11,648 bases of DNA from an uncultured Clostridia bacterium (GTDB lineage: Bacteria > Bacillota > Clostridia > Christensenellales > Borkfalkiaceae): contig CANPYD010000018.1 in NCBI GenBank assembly GCA_947587775.1, positions 1-11,648 on the forward strand, written 5' to 3'. Positions 5,697-11,648 of the stretch are shown here, one piece after another; positions within the stretch are counted from its first letter, which is position 1; every line of letters starts with the position of its first letter. The translations under genes and the position numbers were made by a program. Below the pieces are notes generated by a model. The model saw only the letters and a list, made by a program, of their open reading frames with translations. It searched no databases and was not told the DNA's origin.

Positions 5697-6659
5697 ATGG
5701 GAATCAGGAAGAGAGTCAAGGAATATTCCACATTGCATTTGGGCGCCTATTCCCTTTTCTTGGGGATGACGCTCAAACTCGGCGGCGTTGCGGAAAAGTA
5801 TTGGGGCACGGTCATGCGCAAAAAGGTCATGGGAAAATTGCGCAAGAAATACAAAAAGGAGATTTCCGCATTCGGCGATGAGATCGAGGCGGCGGACGCC
5901 TCTTTGGATCACGGGAAGGATGATACCGTTTGGATCTGTTGGTTGCAGGGCATGGAGAATGCCCCGCCCATCGTGCAGGCGTGCTACCGTTCGGTCTGCC
6001 GCACTATGGGAGAGAAGAGAAAAATCGTCGTGATCACACGGGATAATTACGCAGAGTATGTCGGATTCCCGAGATTTATTACAGAACGGTTCGAGACGGG
6101 GATCATCAGCCCCGCGCTTTTTTCTGATTTACTCCGCACCGAGCTTCTCATCCGTTACGGCGGCACATGGATCGACGCGACGGTCTTTTTAAGCGGCAGT
6201 GTGCCCGATTATATGCTCGAGAGCGACCTGTTTATGTTCCGAATCGGCGGAAACGATGCTGCGCTGCAGGCAACCCGCATGGAGAGTTGGTTTTTGAGCG
6301 CCTGCCGTAACGAAAAGATCCTGTTGCTTGCGCAGAAACTCCTGTATCTCTATCTCGAAAAACATAAGACGTTAGCGGACTACTTCATTTGGTACGACTT
6401 CATGGAGCTCGCGATCGAGCGCTTTCCCGCGGAATGGGAGAATGTTCCGCCCGTTGTGCGCGGCCCCTGCGATCTTCTCCAGACGATGCTGTTCGAACCG
6501 TTCCGTCAGGACGTCTGGGACGTCGTCACCGCAAATTCCCCCGTCCATAAGCTCACATACCGATTTGCGGATATCTTCCGTATGACGGAACAGGAAGCAG
6601 AGGAAGCGGTTTCGCGCGAGGGCACGGTATATCGGCATATCTCAGAGGGGTTTTTATGA
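5697..6659 (+). CDS. Capsular polysaccharide synthesis protein (Caps_synth family), putative glycosyltransferase
   Basis: 320 aa. Seen: a basic N-terminal 55 residues with a short hydrophobic stretch (about 13-30), VWICWLQGMENAPPIV (78-93), the long motif beginning SDLLRTELLIRYGGTW at 143 and reaching IDATVF (159-164), and a C-terminal HKLTYR (284-289). These are the hallmarks of the Caps_synth family (PF05704), which is related to GT32-type sugar transferases; Asp160 in WIDAT sits where GT32 enzymes have their DXD metal site. Probable role: adding a sugar to the growing repeat unit in the cytoplasm; donor unknown. The ATG at 5697 is preceded by GAGGGGG with proper spacing; an in-frame ATG at 5637 lies inside the previous gene and adds 20 unrelated residues. 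The stop overlaps the next start as ATGA. Confidence 0.85.
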   Translation: MGIRKRVKEYSTLHLGAYSLFLGMTLKLGGVAEKYWGTVMRKKVMGKLRKKYKKEISAFGDEIEAADASLDHGKDDTVWICWLQGMENAPPIVQACYRSVCRTMGEKRKIVVITRDNYAEYVGFPRFITERFETGIISPALFSDLLRTELLIRYGGTWIDATVFLSGSVPDYMLESDLFMFRIGGNDAALQATRMESWFLSACRNEKILLLAQKLLYLYLEKHKTLADYFIWYDFMELAIERFPAEWENVPPVVRGPCDLLQTMLFEPFRQDVWDVVTANSPVHKLTYRFADIFRMTEQEAEEAVSREGTVYRHISEGFL

Positions 6660-7735
6660 TTTATTATATCAGAGAAACCGCAGACAGCGCGAGCAAGGCG
6701 CTGGAAAGCGCCCATAGAAAAACGGCGGCGTTCAAACCGCGTGTGGACGTGGATACCGTGCTTTCCGGGATCGCGGAAACCCCCGTCGATGTTCCGCTTG
6801 CGGCGGACAGAACGGGCGGGATCCTGCATAAAATCGCGAGGCACGGGGCGACATACCGTGCGTGGCGCCGCGCGACAAGCTCACTACGGGCAGGAGACAC
6901 GCTCGTTCTGCAATATCCGTTATTGGTCTGTTTTTTGAAACAGAATAAAATCTTCCGCCGCCTGAAAAAGCGGGGCGTCACGCTCGTCATACTGGCGCAT
7001 GATGTGAACTGGTTCCGCGTTTCCGCTTCGGGCATACGGGCAAAGCTCAAGGAGAAGATCGAAAAAAAGACGCTTCGGTTTGCGGATATTCTGATTGTCC
7101 ATAACGAAAAAATGGCCGCATTGCTTCGCGGCGAACTGAACGCGAAGTTTGTTTCTCTCGGGATCTTCGATTATCTTGCCGGCGAGGCGCTCGAAAAGCG
7201 GGCAAACGAACGGCATGCTCTGCCGACAGACCCCATAGCAGTCGCGGGGAATCTCTCGCCCGACAAAGCAAGGTACGCCTACTCCCTTCCCGAAAATGTG
7301 CACTGGAATTTGTACGGCCCGTATTTTGAGGGCGGAGGCAACAGCGTGCATTATGCGGGGGCATTTCCGCCCGATGAGCTTCCCCTCATCATGGAGGGCT
7401 CTTTCGGACTTGTCTGGGATGGCGAAACGACGGCAACATGTTCCGGAAGCTATGGGGAATATCTTCGGTATAACGATCCGCATAAGTGCTCGTTGTATCT
7501 CGCCTGCGGGATGCCCGTCATCATCTGGAAAGAAGCGGCGCTCGCAGAGTTCGTCACCGAACACGACTGCGGCATTACGGTGAGCGATTTGGCGGAACTT
7601 CCCGCCATAACGTCATCCATGAGCGAAGAGCGGTATCGGCAGCTCTGTGCAAATGCCGCTGCGGTCGGGGCGCTTTTGCGGAAAGGTTATTTCACCGAAA
7701 AGGCTTTGAAGAATGCGTTCGAAAAGGAGAATTGA
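6656..7735 (+). CDS. Gtf3/WbbI-like glycosyltransferase, probable galactofuranosyltransferase
   Basis: 359 aa. It resembles the two-domain GT-B-type family that includes streptococcal Gtf3 and E. coli WbbI galactofuranosyltransferase. Seen: an N-terminal half with LVLQYPLL (83-90) and VILAHDVNWF (111-120), then a C-terminal half with GLVWDG (251-256), GEYLRYNDPHKCSLYLACGM (267-286) and PVIIWKEAALAEFV (287-300), the nucleotide-sugar site pattern of this family. Immediately downstream is glf, which makes UDP-galactofuranose, so galactofuranose is the likeliest donor; this rests on context and remote resemblance, and glucose (as in Gtf3) is an alternative. It starts by ATGA overlap with the previous stop, with GAGGGG five bases upstream. 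No membrane segment is obvious. The family is fairly sure, the specificity moderate. Confidence 0.78.
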   Translation: MIYYIRETADSASKALESAHRKTAAFKPRVDVDTVLSGIAETPVDVPLAADRTGGILHKIARHGATYRAWRRATSSLRAGDTLVLQYPLLVCFLKQNKIFRRLKKRGVTLVILAHDVNWFRVSASGIRAKLKEKIEKKTLRFADILIVHNEKMAALLRGELNAKFVSLGIFDYLAGEALEKRANERHALPTDPIAVAGNLSPDKARYAYSLPENVHWNLYGPYFEGGGNSVHYAGAFPPDELPLIMEGSFGLVWDGETTATCSGSYGEYLRYNDPHKCSLYLACGMPVIIWKEAALAEFVTEHDCGITVSDLAELPAITSSMSEERYRQLCANAAAVGALLRKGYFTEKALKNAFEKEN

Positions 7736-7736
7736 A

Positions 7737-8834
7737 ATGAAATACGACTATCTCATCGTCGGGAGCGGACTGTACGGCGCAGTGTGCGCCCATGAGCTCA
7801 CAAAGCGGGGCAAAACCTGCCTCGTCGTCGAAAAACGCCCGCACATCGGCGGGAACATCTATACGGAGAGCGTCGAGGGGATCAACGTCCACCGCTACGG
7901 GGCGCATATCTTCCATACCTCGGACAAGGCGGTTTGGGAGTACGTCAATAAGTTTGCCGAATTCAATCATTACGTCAACAGCCCCGTCGCGCGCTACCAT
8001 GGGGAGTGCTACAACCTACCCTTCAACATGAACACCTTCACCAAGCTCTGGCCCGACGTCTTTACGCCCGCGGAGGCGGAGGCGCGCATCGCAAAGGAGC
8101 GCGGGGAATCCTATGTGGAAAATCCCAAAAACCTCGAAGAGCAGGCGATCAACCTCGTCGGCAAGACCGTCTACGAAAAGCTCGTCAAGGGATATACCGA
8201 AAAGCAGTGGGGGAAGAAGTGCAGCGAACTTCCCGCATTCATCATCAAGCGTCTGCCCGTGCGGTTCACCTTCGATAACAACTATTTCAGCGACCGCTTT
8301 CAGGGGATCCCCATGGGCGGCTATACGAAGATGATCGAAGCCATGCTCGAAGGGGTGGAAGTCAGGCTGAATTGCGACTTCTTCGAGCACAAGAGCGAAC
8401 TTTCGGCGGCGGCGGAGAAGATCATCTACACGGGCGCGATCGACAGATATTTCGACTATGTTTACGGCCCCCTCGAATACCGCTCCGTGCGGTTCGAGAC
8501 TGAAGTTTTAGACATCCCGAACTATCAGGGGAATGCCGTCGTCAACTACACGGCGGCGGAAGTGCCCTATACGCGCATCATCGAACACAAGCATTTCGAA
8601 TTCGGGACGCAGCCCAAGACCGTCATCTCGCGGGAATATTCTTCGGCATGGAAATTGGGGGATGAGCCCTATTATCCCGTCAACGACGAAAAGAACGGCG
8701 CGCTGTACGCAAAATACAGGGCGCTTGCGGAGAAAGAGCAAAACGTCGTCTTCGGCGGGCGGCTCGGCCAGTATAAATATTTCGACATGGACGATGTGAT
8801 CTTAAGCGCCTTCGAAGCGCTGAAAACACTGTAA
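7737..8834 (+). CDS. glf: UDP-galactopyranose mutase
   Basis: 365 aa, the usual length for bacterial UGM. This FAD enzyme interconverts UDP-galactopyranose and UDP-galactofuranose in the cytoplasm and supplies galactofuranose for surface glycans. Seen: the dinucleotide-binding start YLIVGSGLYGA (5-15), VVEKRPHIGGNIY (30-42), YGAHIFHT (54-61), the substrate-site stretch KGYTEKQWGKK (151-161), RLPVRFTFDNNYFSDRFQGIP (from 172), Arg280 in YTRIIEHKHF, and the C-terminal flavin motif GRLGQYKYFDMDD (341-353). The ATG at 7737 is set by AAGGAGA at 7724-7730, six bases upstream; an ATG at 7713 is inside the previous gene. Only 1 nt separates it from the preceding stop, consistent with coupling to the probable galactofuranosyltransferase. 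Its presence strongly implies a galactofuranose-containing polymer. Identification is firm. Confidence 0.97.
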   Translation: MKYDYLIVGSGLYGAVCAHELTKRGKTCLVVEKRPHIGGNIYTESVEGINVHRYGAHIFHTSDKAVWEYVNKFAEFNHYVNSPVARYHGECYNLPFNMNTFTKLWPDVFTPAEAEARIAKERGESYVENPKNLEEQAINLVGKTVYEKLVKGYTEKQWGKKCSELPAFIIKRLPVRFTFDNNYFSDRFQGIPMGGYTKMIEAMLEGVEVRLNCDFFEHKSELSAAAEKIIYTGAIDRYFDYVYGPLEYRSVRFETEVLDIPNYQGNAVVNYTAAEVPYTRIIEHKHFEFGTQPKTVISREYSSAWKLGDEPYYPVNDEKNGALYAKYRALAEKEQNVVFGGRLGQYKYFDMDDVILSAFEALKTL

Positions 8835-8850
8835 AAGGGAGAAAGAGGAG

Positions 8851-10044
8851 ATGCAGACGCTTGACCATACAACGGAATTGGGGAAGAAGCTGTTCTATGC
8901 TTCTTATATCCTCATGCTCGTGCGGTCGCTTCTTGCGGCGTCGACGCTCTCCGCCTTGATCGGGACGGACGGGGTCTTTTACAGGTATATCCTGCGCATC
9001 GCTTTTCTGATCCCCATCCTCATCAAGATCTGTACGCAGGACCGTTACGAGAAACAGACCCTGCTCCGCTATGTGATCTTTGCCTGCGCGGTCGCCCTGA
9101 TGATCGCCTTCAACCGCCAGTCCGCCCTTGTGGAAATTACGCTTTTGATCCTCGGCGTTCACGGCGTGCCTCTCAAGGACACCGTCCGCGTATTTTTCCG
9201 CACGGCGAGCATCATCTGCGGCGCGCTCTTCCTTTTGAGCCTCTTCGGCGCCATCGAAAACATCGTCACGTATGCGGGGCTGAAACCGCGCTATGCGTTC
9301 GGCAGTGTCTATGCGACGGATTTCGCCGCGACGCTCTTCTATATCGAGCTCGCCCATGGCTATCTGAAAGGGAAAAACTACAATCTGCGGAACTTCTTTT
9401 TCTGGATCTTTGTCTCCCTGTTTGTCTACATCTTTTGCGTCGCGCGGCTGGATTTTGTTCTGATCTTCTGCTTTGCGTGGGCGATGCTCCTCGCAACATA
9501 TGTTCCGAAGCTGTATTCCTTCCGCGGGATCCGGGCCGTCCTTTGGCTCATGATCCCGATCTTCTGCGTCGTTTCGATCCTTCTGCATTTCGTCTATACG
9601 CAGGAGAACGCATTTTTGAAGTGGCTGAACGATCTCCTCTCGGGAAGGCTGTACTACGGCAATCTCGCCGTCAACGATTACGGATTTACCCTCTTCGGGC
9701 AGGTAGTCAAAATGCAGGGCTGGGGATTCACGACGGACGAGTGGGACAGTAAGCTCGGGTACTACTTTGTGGACTGCGGCTGGCTCTCGCTGACGCTGCA
9801 ATACGGGATCGCCATGACCGTGTTCGTCTGCGCGGTCTATACCGCCGCTTCGAGGAAAAGCCTCAAAGAGGGGGATTATATTCTTCCCATCATTCTCTTT
9901 TTCATCGCCCTGACGAGCGTGGTCGATCATCATTTCTTCGAATATTGGTTCAACCCCTTCCTGCTCGTCCTGAATATGGGGCTGTGTGGCGGACGGCGCA
10001 AGAGCACGGCGGCAAGATCTGCCGTCGCGGCGGGAACGGTCTGA
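8851..10044 (+). CDS. wzy: Wzy-like polysaccharide polymerase (multi-pass membrane protein)
   Basis: 397 aa with about 11-12 hydrophobic segments by eye (near 15-37, 45-61, 72-88, 93-108, 114-135, 155-171, 182-197, 200-218, 230-248, 308-330, 343-358, 363-379). A longer polar loop (249-307) holds LLSGRLYYGN with Arg266, a pattern common in O-antigen/EPS polymerases; a second loop has KPRYAFGSVYATDF (145-158), similar to the Arg-containing loop of Firmicutes Wzy proteins. Role: joining flipped lipid-linked repeat units outside the membrane. Sequence conservation of Wzy is low, so the call rests on topology, the loop motif and position between glf and wzx; an O-antigen ligase-type protein is the main alternative. 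AAGGGAG (8836-8841) is nine bases from the ATG, and GAGGAG directly abuts it. A long minus-strand frame across this gene is a shadow. Confidence 0.8.
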   Translation: MQTLDHTTELGKKLFYASYILMLVRSLLAASTLSALIGTDGVFYRYILRIAFLIPILIKICTQDRYEKQTLLRYVIFACAVALMIAFNRQSALVEITLLILGVHGVPLKDTVRVFFRTASIICGALFLLSLFGAIENIVTYAGLKPRYAFGSVYATDFAATLFYIELAHGYLKGKNYNLRNFFFWIFVSLFVYIFCVARLDFVLIFCFAWAMLLATYVPKLYSFRGIRAVLWLMIPIFCVVSILLHFVYTQENAFLKWLNDLLSGRLYYGNLAVNDYGFTLFGQVVKMQGWGFTTDEWDSKLGYYFVDCGWLSLTLQYGIAMTVFVCAVYTAASRKSLKEGDYILPIILFFIALTSVVDHHFFEYWFNPFLLVLNMGLCGGRRKSTAARSAVAAGTV

Positions 10045-10048
10045 TTCT

Positions 10049-11557
10049 ATGGCAAAAAGCATCAAGAAAAACTTCATCTATAATCTGACCTATCAGATCA
10101 TGATGTTGGTGTCGCCCCTCGTGGTGACGCCTTATATTTCGCATATTTTTCTGCCGTCGAGCGTGGGACTTTACAGCTATGCGGACTCCATGGCGGCGTA
10201 TTTCGTGCTCTTTGCCGTGCTCGGCACGACGACGTTCGGCCAGCGCGCCATCAGCTATGTGCAGGAGGATAAGGAAGCGCGCAGCCGTGCCTTCTGGGAG
10301 ATCTTCCTCCTCCGCCTCATGACGTCCTTTGTGACGCTCGGTGCCTATATCGGGTACGCTTTTCTGTTCGCACGGGAGAACTTCGTCATCACGCTCATTC
10401 TCTCCCTCAATATCGTCAACGTCGCCTTTGACATCACATGGTTTTTGCAGGGGCTCGAAGAATTCGGCAAGACGGCGCTCCGCAGCATTCTCTTCCGCCT
10501 CGCATGCGTCGCGGCGATCTTTCTCTTTGTCAAGGACGGGGACGATCTGATCCTCTATGTGATCTTCATGACCGCCTTCACCGTCCTCGGCAACCTCTCC
10601 CTTTGGCTGTATCTGCCCAAATATCTCGTCCGCGTGAAGGGACTCAATCCCTTCCGCGACATGAAGTCGGTCTTCATGCTCTTCATCCCCACCGTTGCGA
10701 CGCAGGTCTACACGGTGCTCGATAAATCCATGATCGGCTGGTTTTCGGACGGGTTCAACGAAAACGGCTATTACGAACAGGCGGAAAAGATCGTAAAGAT
10801 CGCGCTCACGGCGGTCACGGCGCTCGGCATCGTCATGATCCCCCGCATCGCGGGCAGATACAAGGCGGGGGATATGGAAAAGGTAACTTATTATCTCTAC
10901 AATTCCTACCGCTATGTGTGGATGATGGCGATCCCCATCATGTTCGGGTTCATCTCGATCGCAAGCGTCTTTACGCCCGTCTATTATGGGGAGGGGTATG
11001 AGAAATGCGCCGTTCTTCTTCCCATTTTCAGTACGCTTACGGTCTTGATCGGACTCTCCAACGTCAACGGGATCCAGCTGTTCGTGTCGATCGGCAAGGA
11101 AAAGATCTTAACGCTTACGGTAGTCGTGGGGGCGGTCGTCAATTTTGCCCTCAATCTGATCCTGATCCCCCTGTATGCCTCGGTGGGGGCGGCGATCGCC
11201 TCCGCCGTTGCGGAATTTGCCGTGACGCTCACGGGCTTTCTCTATATCTATAAGACGAAGCTGTTTTCGCTTCGCCCCGTCTTTTCCTGCTCGTGGCGGT
11301 ACTGGATCGGCGGCGTTGTGATGGGCGGCGCGCTCTTCGGACTCAAATATCTCATGCCCGTCGCCGTATGGAGCCTCGCCGTGCTCATTGCCTCGGGCGT
11401 TGTGATTTATTTTCTTGCGCTCCTTCTCATGCGCGATCCCTTCCTCTTCGATCTCATCCGGAAAGGGGTCGGCATGCTGAAACGCAAGAGCTCCCCCGCA
11501 CCCGCGGAAGAAGCCGCAGAGACGGAAGAGCCCGAGAAGACGGAAGAACAAAAATAA
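10049..11557 (+). CDS. wzx: Wzx-type polysaccharide flippase (MATE/MVF superfamily, PST family)
   Basis: 502 aa, about 12-14 membrane segments. Seen: the N-terminal pattern NFIYNLTYQIMMLVSPLV (8-25) followed by TPYISHIFLPSSVGLYSYA (27-45), typical of Firmicutes repeat-unit flippases; VNVAFDITWFLQGLEEFG (123-140); FIPTVATQVYTVLDKSMIG (212-230) at the start of the second half; and FTPVYYGEGY (308-317). Role: moving undecaprenyl-diphosphate-linked repeat units across the cytoplasmic membrane for Wzy. The C-terminus (481-502) is an odd soluble tail rich in Ala, Pro, Glu and Thr. The ATG at 10049 follows the wzy stop by 4 nt with only a weak ribosome binding site (GGCGGGAAC), so coupling is likely; an in-frame ATG at 9986 would add 21 unrelated residues inside wzy. 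Last gene of the operon. Confidence 0.93.
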   Translation: MAKSIKKNFIYNLTYQIMMLVSPLVVTPYISHIFLPSSVGLYSYADSMAAYFVLFAVLGTTTFGQRAISYVQEDKEARSRAFWEIFLLRLMTSFVTLGAYIGYAFLFARENFVITLILSLNIVNVAFDITWFLQGLEEFGKTALRSILFRLACVAAIFLFVKDGDDLILYVIFMTAFTVLGNLSLWLYLPKYLVRVKGLNPFRDMKSVFMLFIPTVATQVYTVLDKSMIGWFSDGFNENGYYEQAEKIVKIALTAVTALGIVMIPRIAGRYKAGDMEKVTYYLYNSYRYVWMMAIPIMFGFISIASVFTPVYYGEGYEKCAVLLPIFSTLTVLIGLSNVNGIQLFVSIGKEKILTLTVVVGAVVNFALNLILIPLYASVGAAIASAVAEFAVTLTGFLYIYKTKLFSLRPVFSCSWRYWIGGVVMGGALFGLKYLMPVAVWSLAVLIASGVVIYFLALLLMRDPFLFDLIRKGVGMLKRKSSPAPAEEAAETEEPEKTEEQK

Positions 11558-11581
11558 CGAATCTTGGCGCCCCTTTTAGGA

Positions 11582-11626
11582 GGACCCGCCCCCTTTGAAG
11601 GGGGCGGGTGGCGCGCGTAGCGCGTC
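11582..11626. repeat. Structured intergenic repeat, inverted copy of 1-45
   Basis: The reverse complement of this stretch matches 1-45 at 41 of 45 positions. The stem is retained, with a T-A pair where the other copy has G-C. The remaining bases to the window end (11627-11648) hold GGTGGGGG and a GGCGCC palindrome that also occurs at 11566-11571; I see no gene in them. The pair of repeats frames pgi and the whole polysaccharide cluster in opposite orientation. Confidence 0.6.
11584..11609 (+). terminator. Strong hairpin after the last operon gene, possible terminator
   Basis: ACCCGCCCCC (11584-11593), loop TTTGAA, GGGGGCGGGT (11600-11609): a perfect 10-bp GC-rich stem 26 nt after the wzx stop codon. 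No U-tract follows (the next bases are GGCGCGCG), so it is not a classical intrinsic terminator; it may slow polymerase or protect the 3' end of the message. It is part of the inverted repeat copy at 11582-11626. Confidence 0.4.
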
Positions 11627-11648
11627 AGGTGGGGGTTGCCTCGGCGCC

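Noticed and set aside
9986..10048. Upstream in-frame ATG for wzx within wzy
   Set aside because: The added residues are polar/basic and unlike flippase N-termini; the family pattern starts at the ATG at 10049.
8680..10077. 465-codon open frame on the minus strand opposite wzy
   Set aside because: It lies wholly across a clear membrane-protein gene, is packed with Asp, Glu, Arg and His as typical of antisense shadows in GC-rich DNA, has no domain I recognise, and overlaps the glf and wzx ends.
1..11648. Composite transposon bounded by inverted repeats
   Set aside because: No transposase or integrase lies inside, the repeats are short hairpin units, and no target-site duplication can be seen because the window ends at the repeats.

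Overview
The window reads as a piece of chromosome from a moderately GC-rich Firmicute, most likely an uncultured gut-type member of the Clostridia. The evidence is AAGGAGG-type ribosome binding sites, near-consensus SigA promoters with 17-nt spacers, a short-form glucose-6-phosphate isomerase, Firmicutes-style polysaccharide flippase and polymerase, and very hairpin-rich intergenic repeats. The family-level placement is a guess. No RNA gene, CRISPR array, transposase or integrase is visible.

Layout. Positions 1-175 are non-coding and almost entirely made of short hairpins; the first 45 bases recur inverted at 11582-11626. pgi (glucose-6-phosphate isomerase) lies on the minus strand at 176-1603. 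A divergent control region at 1604-1817 holds a minus-strand pgi promoter, a 7-6-7 dyad and a plus-strand promoter. From 1818 to 11557 all genes are on the plus strand and form one Wzx/Wzy-type cell-surface polysaccharide cluster. In order these are the initiating sugar-phosphate transferase, a DUF4422 protein, two tandem paralogous GT2 glycosyltransferases, a Caps_synth-family protein, a Gtf3/galactofuranosyltransferase-like protein, UDP-galactopyranose mutase (glf), a Wzy-like polymerase and a Wzx flippase. A second promoter, nearly a copy of the first, sits before the DUF4422 gene. From that gene onward the spacings are a 17-nt overlap, 1, 7, -4, 1, 16 and 4 nt, as expected of a single operon. 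The last gene is followed by a strong hairpin inside the inverted-repeat copy.

How the genes fit together (known family roles plus inference). The PGT loads the first sugar-1-phosphate on undecaprenyl phosphate at the inner face of the membrane. The transferases extend the repeat unit. Glf makes UDP-galactofuranose, and the Gtf3-like protein two genes' worth upstream of the polymerase is the best candidate to use it. Wzx flips the lipid-linked unit and Wzy polymerises it outside. No chain-length regulator (Wzz/CpsC), tyrosine kinase/phosphatase or LCP attachment enzyme is in the window, so the product could be a capsule, exopolysaccharide or wall-linked glycan completed by genes elsewhere. 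pgi is a housekeeping glycolysis gene that shares the control region.

The features most worth a second look are the mosaic tandem GT2 pair, the twin promoters with the dyad between pgi and the cluster, and the inverted structured repeats at both ends. I saw no clearly new biological system; this is a recognisable polysaccharide locus with several poorly characterised transferases.
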